Shown here: in pieces, positions 1-9,238 of the stretch
How positions within the stretch are numbered: the stretch's first letter is position 1
Layout: every line of letters begins with the position of its first letter
Assembly: GCA_028280615.1 (NCBI GenBank)
Contig: JANQLK010000020.1
Span: 1-64,000 of the forward strand
From: Woeseiaceae bacterium
GTDB taxonomy: Bacteria; Pseudomonadota; Gammaproteobacteria; Steroidobacterales; Woeseiaceae
Direction of reading: 5' to 3'
Length of the DNA stretch: 64,000 nt
The notes under the pieces: generated by a model
Told to the model about the DNA's origin: nothing
The model's input: the letters and a program-made list of their open reading frames with translations, nothing else
Database searches by the model: none
Program-made: the position numbers and the translations under genes

Positions 1-318
1 TGGAACCATCTCAGCAACAAATGGGTTCGGCTACAGGCGCCGCCGGGTTCGCTCATTATCAATACCGGCGACTACATGCAGCGCATCAGTAACGACCGCT
101 TGCCATCAACGACGCATCGAGTCGGCAACGCTGCGGACGGCACGCGCTCTAGCACACCGAGAGTGTCCTTCCCGATGGCGGTCTACGTTTGGGAAGACGA
201 GATACTCGAGGTGTTGCCGGGGCTGGGAGAGCCGAAGTACGAACCGATCAAAGCGATCAATTTCCATACCCGCAGCACGAGCAAGTTCTACGGCGATGAC
301 TATGCGGTGGTGTCATAG
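1..318 (+). CDS. 2-oxoglutarate/Fe(II)-dependent oxygenase, isopenicillin-N-synthase family (C-terminal part)
   Basis: The gene is cut by the left window edge; only the last 105 residues are visible, read in frame from base 1. They show the C-terminal half of the double-stranded beta-helix typical of the IPNS/2OG oxygenase family: the stretch PGSLIINTGDYMQRISN, then STTHRV with the third iron-binding histidine, then an R-x-S-type 2OG or substrate carboxylate site (TRSSTPRVSFPM). The first His-x-Asp pair lies outside the window. Enzymes of this family are cytosolic and oxidise small molecules with O2; the substrate cannot be told from this fragment. The next gene begins within 10 bases, so the two are probably co-transcribed. 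Confidence 0.85.
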   Translation, partial: WNHLSNKWVRLQAPPGSLIINTGDYMQRISNDRLPSTTHRVGNAADGTRSSTPRVSFPMAVYVWEDEILEVLPGLGEPKYEPIKAINFHTRSTSKFYGDDYAVVS

Positions 319-326
319 TCATCAGG

Positions 327-1223
327 TTGTTTTGCTGCGACCTTGAGTCTGCTCTTGACTTCTACACGGGGCAACCCGGGTTTCGACTGGATCTGATCTA
401 TCCGGCGGACGCGCCCCGCATTGCCGAGTTGTCAGCTTACGGTATTCGCGTACGCCTGGAGCAAGACCCTGTCTTGCAGCATGCCAATGATCACGAATGG
501 CGGACCGGGCGGGCCGGCATGCAGTACCGTGACCTGATTCCCGATCGCTGCGGTGGCCGATTCATTGCGTCGCACATCCGCATTCCGGACGGTGGTCCGG
601 TGCCGGACTACGTGCATCACCATGCTGTCGATTTTCAAATGATTTACTGTTACCGAGGCTGGGTAAGGGTAGTGTACGAAGATCAGGGTCCTCCGTTCGT
701 ACTGGAAGCCGGCGATTGCATACTGCAGCCACCGCATATACGTCACCGTGTGCTCGAGTGTTCTGACAACACGGAGGTCATAGAAGTGAGTAGCCCTGCG
801 GAACACGAAACGCGGGCCGATCATGATATGGAGTTGCCGACTTCCGAAGCCGACGGCGATCGCCTCTTCGAGGGGCAGCAATTCGTACGCCACCAATCAA
901 GCAAGGCGAAGTGGTTCCCTGGTGCCTACGAAGGCCTCGAGGCGAGGGACACCGGAATCAGTGACGCCACGAGTGGCCTTGCGTCCGTCCTCGTGCTCAG
1001 GCCAACCGGCCATGCACGTCCTCTTGCGATCGGTTTTGAAGCAAAGTTCGCCTTTGTTTTCGTATTGCAAGGATCGATGACGTTGCTGCACGACAACGTC
1101 CCCGCTCGAGAGTTCGCGGCCGGTGATTCATTCGTCCTGTCCGCTGGCCTGTCCGCGACAATTGTCGATCACTCAGACGGCCTTGAGCTTCTCCACGTGA
1201 ATTCGAATCATGGCGCAGATTGA
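327..1223 (+). CDS. Bicupin protein with a short N-terminal glyoxalase-like segment
   Basis: The protein (298 aa from the TTG at 327) begins with a piece that reads like the first strand and helix of a glyoxalase/VOC module (DLESALDFYT, then GFRLDLIYPADAPRIAEL). A first cupin domain follows at about residues 85-165, with the metal-binding motif HHHAVDFQ and the second motif AGDCILQPPHIRHRV, and a second cupin at about 215-295 (FVFVLQGSM, AAGDSFVLSAG). Cupins of this kind are small-molecule dioxygenases, isomerases or binding proteins; the substrate is unknown. The only canonical start in frame is TTG327, yet the open frame upstream (back to 300) reads V-I-V-I-R-L-F, as if the first beta strand were also coding. 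The true start is therefore uncertain. It is probably co-expressed with the oxygenase before it. Confidence 0.75.
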   Translation: MFCCDLESALDFYTGQPGFRLDLIYPADAPRIAELSAYGIRVRLEQDPVLQHANDHEWRTGRAGMQYRDLIPDRCGGRFIASHIRIPDGGPVPDYVHHHAVDFQMIYCYRGWVRVVYEDQGPPFVLEAGDCILQPPHIRHRVLECSDNTEVIEVSSPAEHETRADHDMELPTSEADGDRLFEGQQFVRHQSSKAKWFPGAYEGLEARDTGISDATSGLASVLVLRPTGHARPLAIGFEAKFAFVFVLQGSMTLLHDNVPAREFAAGDSFVLSAGLSATIVDHSDGLELLHVNSNHGAD

Positions 1224-1642
1224 GTGACCCTGGGCCAGCGAATTTCCAGACCGTCGGAGCAGTGCCAAGAAGGTCCTCGCTCTGGGGAAATTCAAGTCCG
1301 GACCTTGCGCCGGCATTGTTTGCGCCTGAAGGAAACCTGCTGATCGACAGCTCTAACCTGGATCGCAGGCCTTGAGCCAGTATTGGTGCAATGGGCAACG
1401 TCTGACTGCGGACGCCTGGCAGGCGCATTACGACAGCCTACAGGCGACCGGTTCCGAGCAAAGCGAAGCTCACATTACTGCGGAAACGTTTCTAGAATTT
1501 ACATTAGGTTTCGGATGTAAATACCGGTATGCGGACATGGGTTCCGCCCGGCGGCTCGTCGGTTGGATAGTCAGGTAAGCGTTGATCCTGCAATTGCGAC
1601 AGCGCGGGTCATACATACGAAGCGAGCACTCTGCCGTGCGGG
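1224..1642. other. Intergenic region with no supported gene
   Basis: This stretch lies between the convergent bicupin and O-methyltransferase genes. An open frame starting at the TTG at 1372 and ending at 1578 (68 codons) has no recognisable domain or ribosome binding site. A second in-frame run ending near 1374 is likewise unrecognised. I see no terminator with a T-tract. It may hold decayed coding sequence. Confidence 0.5.
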
Positions 1643-2305
1643 TTATCGCTTCCAGGCAAGGTGTACCCCGTCGCCGATCGGGGCAAGGTACGCTTCGACG
1701 CGAGGATCACGGGAGATTTTCTCATTCAGCGCCCGAATCGCCTTGGTATCCTCGCTGTTGTCGTCCGTGTTCGCCACGGAGCCGTCCCATAATGCGTTGT
1801 CGATCGCTATGAGGCCACCCGGTCGCAGTAGCGTCAGGCAGCGCTCATAGTAGCCATCGTAGCCCGTCTTGTCGGCGTCGATAAACGCGAAGTCGAAGGA
1901 TTCGGCATTGCCGTTGGCGAGCATTCCGTCCAACGTATCCGCGGCCGGGCCGATTCGCAGATCGATCTTGTTTTCGACGCCGGCCTCTCGCCAGTATTTC
2001 TGCGCGATTCCCGTCCACTCTCGATTGATGTCACAGGCAACAATGCGGCCCGTGTCCGGGAGGGCCAGCGCGGTGATCAACGTGCTGTAGCCTGTGAACA
2101 CGCCCACCTCGATCGTGTTTCGAGCACCGAGGCAGCGCAAGAGAAAAGTCATGCAACGCGCTTGCTCCCAGCCGATCTGCATGCTCGCAGCCTCCAGTCG
2201 CGAGGTTTCCTCTCGCAGGCGCACGAGCACGGCCGGTTCCTCCGGGAGCAGTGCTGTCAGATACTCATCGAGCGGCTCGTCGATTCGAAGGCTGCTTCTG
2301 GTCAT
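1643..2305 (-). CDS. SAM-dependent O-methyltransferase (catechol/CCoA-OMT family), copy A
   Basis: The 220-residue protein matches the usual length of bacterial family 3 (CCoAOMT-like) O-methyltransferases. It has the SAM-binding motif I (IEVGVFTGYST), the acidic ribose-binding position (IVACDINREW), the metal-binding Asp in FAFIDADKTGYDGYY and the Asp-Asn pair in GGLIAIDNALW. Such cytosolic enzymes methylate catechols or related diols with a divalent metal. The ATG at 2305 is chosen because an AGG-rich ribosome site precedes it and because the paralogue at 10368-11039 begins at the same point; the longer open frame to 2557 is not supported. A near-identical copy 8.7 kb away shows recent duplication. 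Confidence 0.9.
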   Translation of the reverse strand: MTRSSLRIDEPLDEYLTALLPEEPAVLVRLREETSRLEAASMQIGWEQARCMTFLLRCLGARNTIEVGVFTGYSTLITALALPDTGRIVACDINREWTGIAQKYWREAGVENKIDLRIGPAADTLDGMLANGNAESFDFAFIDADKTGYDGYYERCLTLLRPGGLIAIDNALWDGSVANTDDNSEDTKAIRALNEKISRDPRVEAYLAPIGDGVHLAWKR

Positions 2306-2574
2306 ATCTCTTACCTGCGGAAGTCGGTGCGCAAGACAGGAATGATACGACGCGCTTTGCCATTCGAGGAAGGACGTCTCCGTTATTGCAGTGTCGTTGA
2401 AGGACGACTCGATCGTGCGAGCGCTCCAATTCACGGCGTCCTCCATGAGCTTATTGCGCGCCCCCGCCGTGCAGCGCAGAATGGGCTTCACGGGCGGCTT
2501 GCTGACTCGGACCGTCCATCGAGCGATGGGGCCCTTTCTTCCTGTCCTCAAGAGCATTTGCGGGGGGCTACCGA

Positions 2575-3783
2575 ATGCTGCGCTTGACGATGTTCGTCTT
2601 ACTTGCTGTCAGTACTTCGTCCTGTTCGGATCGGACGGCTGAACGTTCTGCCGGCACACTGGCTCTCTCCCGACAGGTTGCCGTCGATGCTCTCAGGAGC
2701 CCTTGGGGTATCGCATTTCTCAATGAAACCGAGGCGCTGATCACCGAGAAAGAGGGAGGGCTCGTACTTGCGAACCTCGACAGCGGTGAGCTTCGGTCGA
2801 TTACCGGTTTGCCTCCCGACCTCGTCGTCGACATCAGGAGCGAGGTTCGCTTCGACAATGGCGGACTGTTCGACGTGGTGCTCGACCCCGGGTTTCCGGA
2901 GGAACCGTGGGTCTATTTGTCGTATGCGGCCATGTTGGGCACTGGCCGAACGACGAAGGTCATTCGAGCCAGGCTCTCCGACGAAACGCTCTCCGATCAC
3001 GAGACGCTGCTCGTTGCGGAGCCGTTTACGGAGAACGAGTTTTTCCATTACGGCGGCGGGATGGCCTTCGGTACAGACGGCAGGCTTTACGTCACCGTTG
3101 GCGAGCGCCTGTACAGGGAGACCGACGGCCCGGACCTGCCGATTGCTCAAGACGTCAGCGACCGACGCGGGAAAATCTACCGGCTGAACCCGGATGGTTC
3201 AGAACCAACCGACAATCCGGATTTCGGCCCGGATGCACCGCCTGGATTGTACGCGCTTGGCATCCGCGCCGCTCAGGGGATCACGTTGCGCCCAGGAACG
3301 AACGAAATCTGGTTCTCCGAACACGGCAGCAGTCAAGGCGACGAAATCAACCGCCTGGAGGCCGGAGCGAACTACGGATGGCCTGTCGTGACGACAGGAG
3401 GATACCGCGACGAGAGTTATCAACCGCCGCATATGCCGGACCGGACGTTTACGGCGCCAATCTGGTCCTGGCTGCAGACCGTCGCGCCGACGGGTCTTGT
3501 TTTCTACGACGGCCCCGAGTTCCCGGAGTGGCGCGGCGACCTCCTGGTGTCCGGCCTTTCCCGTGGCAGCGTTTGGCGGCTCGACTTTCAGGATGGTGCA
3601 ATAAAGAGTGTCGAAGAGCTGTTCGTCGACGAGCGCTTTCGTTCGCGGGGGATTGCCGTGAGCCCCGGCGGGAAGCTGTATATGCTAACAGACACGCTGT
3701 TCAGTCCGGGCGCGACAGGGAACATGGAGTACACCGGTGAACCCGGGGGTCAGCTACTGCGGATATACAGGCGAGCTGACTGA
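2575..3783 (+). CDS. PQQ-dependent sugar dehydrogenase-like beta-propeller (GSDH family), exported
   Basis: The 402-residue protein has an N-terminal hydrophobic segment ending in STSSC, a plausible but weak lipobox. The body is a six-bladed propeller of the glucose/sorbosone dehydrogenase (YliI/GSDH) family. Diagnostic stretches are SPWGIAFL near residue 42, GGLFDVVLDPGF near 97, then ALGIRAAQGI and the signature SEHGSSQGDEINRLEAGANYGWP around residues 243-265. Members bind PQQ and oxidise sugars or other polyols in the periplasm, although many have no known substrate. A second member lies at 34211-35542 with low similarity outside the signatures. It diverges from the O-methyltransferase, so the 2306-2574 interval should carry both promoters. 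Confidence 0.85.
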   Translation: MLRLTMFVLLAVSTSSCSDRTAERSAGTLALSRQVAVDALRSPWGIAFLNETEALITEKEGGLVLANLDSGELRSITGLPPDLVVDIRSEVRFDNGGLFDVVLDPGFPEEPWVYLSYAAMLGTGRTTKVIRARLSDETLSDHETLLVAEPFTENEFFHYGGGMAFGTDGRLYVTVGERLYRETDGPDLPIAQDVSDRRGKIYRLNPDGSEPTDNPDFGPDAPPGLYALGIRAAQGITLRPGTNEIWFSEHGSSQGDEINRLEAGANYGWPVVTTGGYRDESYQPPHMPDRTFTAPIWSWLQTVAPTGLVFYDGPEFPEWRGDLLVSGLSRGSVWRLDFQDGAIKSVEELFVDERFRSRGIAVSPGGKLYMLTDTLFSPGATGNMEYTGEPGGQLLRIYRRAD

Positions 3784-4121
3784 GCATACGTCTGCACGAA
3801 CGAAGTCGACCAGGTTCGTCTTTTGCTGCGCACAAGTTCGGCTACAAGCCGATCCGAGACCAGTGTAGCTGGCCGACAGGCGCCGTAGGCAAAGCAGCGC
3901 AGCTGCCGCTCGATCAATTCAGCCCTCGAACGCAGAATGAGTCGGCCCCGCGTATACTTTCCCCTATATTGGCGGTCGCCGGAACCACGAGCCGCCCCGG
4001 TTTTCTCGCAGACTGGATTCTTTGTGTAGAGTGATCTCGGTCTGCCGGGCGCCAGGACCGGCCCAGGTCGAGACGGTTGGAATCGAGAGGCCGTACATTG
4101 TGGTCTCGATAAGGAGTGCCG
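3784..4121. other. Intergenic region upstream of the alpha/beta hydrolase
   Basis: No gene is supported here. An AT-rich patch at about 3950-3970 contains TATACT and TATATT hexamers that could serve as a -10 element, without a convincing -35. The sequence AAGGAG at 4111-4116 is the ribosome site for the next gene. Confidence 0.4.
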
Positions 4122-5360
4122 ATGTACGTCAAGAATACCCGAAGGTCGCCGCGGAGAGTACGTGCAAGGGCACTGTCGATTCTGGCGATGGTAACGGCAG
4201 TCGAAGTGACTGCCGAGCCTGCGTACTGGGGCGCACTCGAAGCCGGCCCACACGAAGTAAGATTCGAGCTGATCGAAGCCCAGGACCCGGCGCGGAGGTT
4301 CGGCGATCAGGCCGTGCGGCCCATGACAATCGGTGTCTGGAGCCCCGCTCGGGTGGAGCCCGGCGCGGCGCGTTTCGACTACGGTGTTTACATCGAGAGC
4401 TTCGAAGCTGCTCCGGATGAGTGGCTTACTCGGCTGGAGCGCCCGGAAGCAAGAAGAGACGCCCCAGGTCTGCAGACTTCGGCCGTGCTCGCCGGCGGAT
4501 CTGACGGCTCCCGATTTCCTCTCGTCGTCTACGCCGCGGGATTCAACTCCTCACCGACCATTCATGTCGCGGTTGCCGAATATTTGGCCAGCCAAGGTTT
4601 TGTCGTCGCCGCCAGTGCGTCGGTTGGTCGCCATCCGGAAGGAATGACCTTCGACAGCGAGGGATTGCTCGCGCAGTCGAGGGACATCGAGTTCGCGATC
4701 GGGTTGATGTCCGGTCGGGCCGACGTCGACACGGGACGAATCGGTGTTGCCGGATTCAGTTTCGGCGGGAGCGCCGCCGTGCTTGCGGCAATGCGACGGC
4801 CGGATATCGGCGCCGTCGCCAGTCTGGACGGAGCCGAGGGGATGGGGCATGCGTTCGAGCTCATGCGGTCGGCCCATGGATACGGCCCGGACAACTTCCG
4901 CATACCCTTCTTGCGCATCGGGCGCCCGGCACCAGAGCTGTCCGATCGGTCGCTGGTCGAGTCGCTCCTTTTTTCCGACCGACACTGGATGGAGGCAACT
5001 CCTTCGGAACACCTTGATTTCATCCCGTCAGCAAGTTTCGCTTTTGCTGCGGGCGATACATACGAGGATCGCGCGCTGGAGATCAACCGGCTGACGATTC
5101 AGACGCTTGCCGCTTTTTTCACGGCCACGCTCTCACAACAAGGCGAGCGATCAATCGAAGCAGAACTGAGAGATCTCGTTTCGAGCCAGTTTGAGCATGT
5201 CACGGTCGAGCTGATCGTTACCGGCGCGCAGTCGGCGCCCGTGCAGCAGTCATCGTCCAAGCGCGAAGAACGTGGACGAATGTACCGGGTGGCGGCCACG
5301 GAGGACGGTGCCCACTGGCGGTGGATCGACAGACTCGACTGGCGTCACGCGTTCGAGTGA
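4122..5360 (+). CDS. Alpha/beta hydrolase, dienelactone-hydrolase-like, probably exported
   Basis: The start is the ATG at 4122, placed five bases after a strong AAGGAG at 4111-4116; a GTG at 4116 overlaps that site and is excluded. The 412-residue protein begins with an Arg-rich stretch and a hydrophobic segment (RALSILAMVTAVEVTA), a possible signal peptide. The hydrolase core holds an oxyanion strand (FPLVVYAAGFNSS), the nucleophile elbow GFSFGGS near residue 210, and a late His (SEHLDFIPSA) as candidate catalytic base. It resembles predicted dienelactone hydrolases and acetylhydrolase-like esterases. The substrate is unknown. It stands alone between PQQ and MBL genes on the same strand. 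Confidence 0.8.
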   Translation: MYVKNTRRSPRRVRARALSILAMVTAVEVTAEPAYWGALEAGPHEVRFELIEAQDPARRFGDQAVRPMTIGVWSPARVEPGAARFDYGVYIESFEAAPDEWLTRLERPEARRDAPGLQTSAVLAGGSDGSRFPLVVYAAGFNSSPTIHVAVAEYLASQGFVVAASASVGRHPEGMTFDSEGLLAQSRDIEFAIGLMSGRADVDTGRIGVAGFSFGGSAAVLAAMRRPDIGAVASLDGAEGMGHAFELMRSAHGYGPDNFRIPFLRIGRPAPELSDRSLVESLLFSDRHWMEATPSEHLDFIPSASFAFAAGDTYEDRALEINRLTIQTLAAFFTATLSQQGERSIEAELRDLVSSQFEHVTVELIVTGAQSAPVQQSSSKREERGRMYRVAATEDGAHWRWIDRLDWRHAFE

Positions 5361-5541
5361 CAACACCTGCCGGCCGACTGGTCTATAGTCCACCGCTCTT
5401 GCAGCCGGAGGCATACACGTATAGCCATGGTCTTACCTGGTCCCGAAATCAGTTCGCTGCCCGATAGTCTGAATTGTTCCGTTGTCACCGGTGCCCGCAG
5501 GTTTCGCTGCGGCGTGATTCAGCCCGTTGATCTCGCGGCAG

Positions 5542-6465
5542 ATGAGTGACGTCGTGCCGTTTCCGAAGGCGGTGAGCCTGGCTCTGGTCGTCGCGGCGAA
5601 TCTCATCGGCTGCTCTATCAATGTGCACGCCGAGTCGGTGCGGCTCACGATGCTCTACGACGCAGTCGGCGCGGACCCCCGCTTTGTCAAGGATTGGGGC
5701 TTCGCGACCCTCGTAGAGTATGGCGGTCGGCGCATTCTGTTCGACACCGGGAACGATGCCGACATCTTCGCGCACAACGTGCGTGCCGCCGGCATAGACC
5801 TGGAGACTATCGACTTTGCCGTCGTGTCGCATCGGCACGGTGACCATTCGAGTGGATTGAATCACCTGCTGGAGACCAACCCCGACATTGTCGTCTACGC
5901 GCCCAAGGAGAATTTCGGCGTGTTTGGCGCACGGCTGCCGGGATCCTTTTACCCCAGGGCCGAATCGCTACCCGACCACATGCGCTATTTCGGCGGGGCG
6001 GCGAGAGAGTCACTCGAGTTCGGAAGTCCATGGCCGGATGCGAACTTCGAGCTGGTTGGAGAGACAACGGAGATAGCGCCGGGCTTTCACCTCATCGCTC
6101 TCAACGGGCACTGGGGCGTCGATCTCGAGGTCGTCGAGATCTCGTTGGCGATTGAAACGCCTGTTGGGCTCGTGCTGATCATCGGATGCGGACACCCCAC
6201 CGTCGAACGCATCGTCGCTGCGGCCGCATCCGTAGCCGATCAGCCGGTATACGCAATCATAGGTGGGCTGCACTTGCTGCCTGCGCCTCGACACGAAGTG
6301 AAACGTGTGGCGCGGACTCTGCGGGATGAGTTCGGCGTTCGCCATGTTGCCCCGAGTCACTGTACGGGCGAGCACGCGTTCGAAATTTTTCGCGAAGTGT
6401 TCCGGGATGACTACGTCTACGCCGGCTTGGGAGAAAGGATAGAACTGCCCGTCGCGGACCGATAG
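5542..6465 (+). CDS. Exported metallo-beta-lactamase-fold protein (dihydropterin-RFAP-synthase-like type)
   Basis: The ATG at 5542 gives 307 residues and places a hydrophobic leader (AVSLALVVAANLIGC) at the N-terminus; the TTG at 5527 would lengthen it without benefit. The MBL metal motif SHRHGDHSSG lies at about residues 96-105. Further ligands are likely in IGCGHP and GGLHLL, with a terminal PSHCTG. This arrangement matches the MBL subfamily that includes 7,8-dihydropterin-6-methyl-4-(beta-D-ribofuranosyl)aminobenzene-5'-phosphate synthase homologues, most of which have no proven role in bacteria. A lipobox-like LIGC suggests membrane anchoring. Substrate unknown. Confidence 0.85.
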   Translation: MSDVVPFPKAVSLALVVAANLIGCSINVHAESVRLTMLYDAVGADPRFVKDWGFATLVEYGGRRILFDTGNDADIFAHNVRAAGIDLETIDFAVVSHRHGDHSSGLNHLLETNPDIVVYAPKENFGVFGARLPGSFYPRAESLPDHMRYFGGAARESLEFGSPWPDANFELVGETTEIAPGFHLIALNGHWGVDLEVVEISLAIETPVGLVLIIGCGHPTVERIVAAAASVADQPVYAIIGGLHLLPAPRHEVKRVARTLRDEFGVRHVAPSHCTGEHAFEIFREVFRDDYVYAGLGERIELPVADR

Positions 6466-6558
6466 CCGTCGGAATGATAGCGCAGACCCTCTGTCGGGAG
6501 CCACTCCTTCGGGACGCGAAGGCAAATCCTGATCCAGACAATGAAACGCGTCCGGGTC

Positions 6559-7599
6559 TTATCCCCAACCCTGCCAAAACGCCGTCGCGAGGAAGACGGC
6601 GTAGGCTACGATCGCCGTGATTCCTTGCGCGCGCGTGATGCGCCAGTCGCTCCGAACGAAATACAGCAGCGAAAGGCTGAAGAACAACATGATTGGGATC
6701 GTGTACACGACGGAGAGCTCGGCGACATTGACCGAACCGATCGACCCGGCCACACCGACGATCAATAGAATATTCGCGATATTGCTACCCATGATGTTGC
6801 CGACGATCAGCTCGGCCTTGCCCTTCCGAGCGGCCGTCACCGACACCATGAGTTCCGGCAGAGACGTACCAATGGCAACGAGGCTTAGACCGATCAGGTT
6901 ATCCGGCAGCTCGAAGAGTTCAGCCAGCCAGATTGCCTCGTCGACGAGGAAACGAGCGCTGACGATTAACCCGGCCAGCGAAACGGCCACAATGGCAAGT
7001 TCCAGCATCAGCGGCCCGACTGCCAGCGGCTCGGCTTCTCGATCCACGGCCGGGGTTTCCTTGCCCCGTCGCATGAGCCGTCGCTTCACCGGTGCCGCGT
7101 ACTCAAAGTCGAAAACGAAATCGAGATAGTCGCGGAACTGGTGCTCAATGCCTTCACGATCCGAGCGTGCGGCGAAAACAACGTACGAAACGTACATAAC
7201 GAGCAGAACAACTGCGTCGAGGCGGCTCACATCGTTGTCGAGTACGAGCAGGAAGAAGACGATCACGCTCGCAAGCACGATGAAGCCGTCGCGATCGTGC
7301 ATGCGTTGCTCCGTGGCGAACGGGCGCACTGCCGCCGCCACACCGAGTACGAGCCCGATGTTCGCGATGTTGCTGCCAACAACGTTGCCGATGATCAACC
7401 CAGAGCTGCCGGCGAGCGACGCCGACACCGATGACGCCAGCTCGGGAAGCGAGGTACCGATAGACGTGATGACGAGTCCAACGACGAGGTCCGAGATGCG
7501 GAACCGGCGCGCTACGCGCGCCGAGTACTCGACGAGATAGTCGGCACTCTTGACGAGCCCGACCAGTGCGATTAGGAAGACGACAGCATGCACCCACAT
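6559..7599 (-). CDS. Calcium/sodium antiporter, CaCA superfamily (YrbG-like)
   Basis: The 346-residue membrane protein has two homologous halves of about five helices, each carrying the CaCA alpha-repeat signature: GTSLPELASS at residues 48-57 and GTSLPELMVS in the second half, each followed by a GN[IV][MV]GSNIANI motif. A charged cytoplasmic loop lies between the halves. The family exchanges Ca2+ (or K+) for Na+ or H+ across the inner membrane. The ATG at 7599 is preferred over an upstream start at 7635 because GAGGA lies just before it. That site overlaps the stop of the upstream CPA2 antiporter gene, so the two form an operon. Confidence 0.92.
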   Translation of the reverse strand: MWVHAVVFLIALVGLVKSADYLVEYSARVARRFRISDLVVGLVITSIGTSLPELASSVSASLAGSSGLIIGNVVGSNIANIGLVLGVAAAVRPFATEQRMHDRDGFIVLASVIVFFLLVLDNDVSRLDAVVLLVMYVSYVVFAARSDREGIEHQFRDYLDFVFDFEYAAPVKRRLMRRGKETPAVDREAEPLAVGPLMLELAIVAVSLAGLIVSARFLVDEAIWLAELFELPDNLIGLSLVAIGTSLPELMVSVTAARKGKAELIVGNIMGSNIANILLIVGVAGSIGSVNVAELSVVYTIPIMLFFSLSLLYFVRSDWRITRAQGITAIVAYAVFLATAFWQGWG

Positions 7600-7603
7600 A
7601 GCG

Positions 7604-8794
7604 CTATTCCTCGCCCTGAAGGCGTTCGCGTGCAAGCATCGCGAGAAATAGCGGCGCCAGAATGGACGTGGCCACGGCTGTCAGCACAATCGCGGTGAAG
7701 AGTTCCTGGTTCAGGATGCCGAGGTCGCGGGCGGCGTACGTTGCGGACAGCGGAACGGCCAGCTTCGCGGTTGATGAAATGCCTACCACCATTGCGTGCC
7801 TGGGTGCGTGGCCTGCCCATCGCGCACCGCAGTAGCCACCGAGCAACTTGCTGCCGATTGCGCCCGCCAGTATGGCAATGACCAGTGTGCTCGATGGATC
7901 GAATCGCCAGAGCATCCTCAAATCGGTGTCGAGTCCAATCACGAACAGGAACACCGGTATAAACATGCCGTAGCCTAGCGCCTCCAGTCGGGTACGAATC
8001 TCGGAGGATTCAGGTACGTCGGCCAGCGCAAAACCGACGAGGAACGCGGCAATCACCGGGTGTACGTCCAGAGTCGAGTACGCGAAGATCACGAGCAGAA
8101 AGAGCGCAACAACGAGCCGGCTGCGTCCCTCGTGTTGTTCGGCGTCCGCCTTGAAACGGCGGAAGAAGAAAGCCACGACTTCAGGCAGGAACATGCGCAG
8201 CACGATCACCGAGGACAGCAACAGGCCCAACAGGATCGGCAGCGGGAAGCGGTGATGCGGATCGAGCGACTGGAACAGCAGGAAGGCGAGGAGCGAGGCG
8301 CCGATGTCCTCGTAGACGACGACACGCTTCGCGAGTCGGCCAACGCGCGTTTTGCGCTGGCCGATGGAGTCGATCATGCCGAAAACAAACAGGATCGACG
8401 AGGATAAGAAAACGATGCCGACGAACAGCGAGGCGGTCCATTCGTAGCCGAAGCTGCGTGCGATCGCAGTCCCTGCAGCCCCTGGCAGCAGGCCGTTTGT
8501 GAGAAGGAGCTTGGCGATACTCGACCTGCGCGAACCTGATCCGAGCGTGCGCGCCTCGATGCCGGCGAGCAACATCTGGAACATGGCCCCAAGAAAGCCG
8601 AACAAAGTAAGGCTCTGGTCCGGTACAACATAGCCAAGCCCGTTGGGCCCCATTATGGAGCCGACCAGTATCAACGACGTCGCGAACGGCAGATGCAAGG
8701 GCTTGAGAAACTGCGGGAGGAGAAGCCCGAAAAACAGAACGACGCCGAGCACTGCGAGGAAACTCTCGGGCGGTGTCATGGATGTCGTTTCCAT
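7604..8794 (-). CDS. CPA2-family cation:proton antiporter
   Basis: This 396-residue polytopic protein has the Na+/H+ exchanger fold of the CPA2 (KefB/NapA-like) family, about 12 hydrophobic segments, and ends without an RCK/TrkA-N nucleotide-binding domain. Recognisable family regions include QMLLAGIEAR in an early helix and VIAAFLVGFALADVPES in the middle. It should exchange K+ or Na+ for H+ at the inner membrane. It is the first gene of a two-gene operon with the CaCA antiporter downstream, spaced 4 bases, which suggests joint regulation in ionic or pH stress. The precise ion cannot be read from sequence. Confidence 0.88.
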   Translation of the reverse strand: METTSMTPPESFLAVLGVVLFFGLLLPQFLKPLHLPFATSLILVGSIMGPNGLGYVVPDQSLTLFGFLGAMFQMLLAGIEARTLGSGSRRSSIAKLLLTNGLLPGAAGTAIARSFGYEWTASLFVGIVFLSSSILFVFGMIDSIGQRKTRVGRLAKRVVVYEDIGASLLAFLLFQSLDPHHRFPLPILLGLLLSSVIVLRMFLPEVVAFFFRRFKADAEQHEGRSRLVVALFLLVIFAYSTLDVHPVIAAFLVGFALADVPESSEIRTRLEALGYGMFIPVFLFVIGLDTDLRMLWRFDPSSTLVIAILAGAIGSKLLGGYCGARWAGHAPRHAMVVGISSTAKLAVPLSATYAARDLGILNQELFTAIVLTAVATSILAPLFLAMLARERLQGEE

Positions 8795-9238
8795 AGTTGT
8801 CAGGGGACCACAGACGGTTGTTGGACCGCTGCAGTTGTTGCGCAGGGTCCGGCAAACGTCCTCGTATAGCTAATCGTCGCGTCAGGTGCTACCGTGGAAA
8901 CCCGCAGCCAGTTCGGCGCCTGGGCCAGCGCCGGGGTGCAGTATCGTTCCGAGGTAGGCGAAGCCGAGCGGCATATCTGTGCGGTGCCGCCGCGAGGGCT
9001 AATTCTCCCCTCGTATCCAGAGAGAGTCGGCACACCCGGAAGCTGGTCCCTATCCTGGCGGTTACCGGCGCCACCGAAGTGGGCCGATCGCCTGTACCCG
9101 TTCATTGACGATGCGCGTATACCGCCGCGTTGGCACGTGCGGAGCTTGCTTGCCAATCGACTGGTTGGCATGCGCGGTCGACTGATAGACTAATGAGCCG
9201 GCAGTAAAACCGTCAAATGGGCTCTCGTGCGCCTTAAT
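8795..9238. other. Divergent intergenic region
   Basis: This interval separates the antiporter operon (minus) from the serine hydrolase (plus). I find no convincing gene; the frames that are open have no recognisable content. An inverted repeat TGCCAA (9151-9156) / TTGGCA (9165-9170) with an 8-base spacer is a possible operator for the hydrolase gene, but it is short. Confidence 0.35.

Noticed and set aside
1372..1578. 68-codon frame as a gene
   Set aside because: TTG start without ribosome site and no recognisable content.
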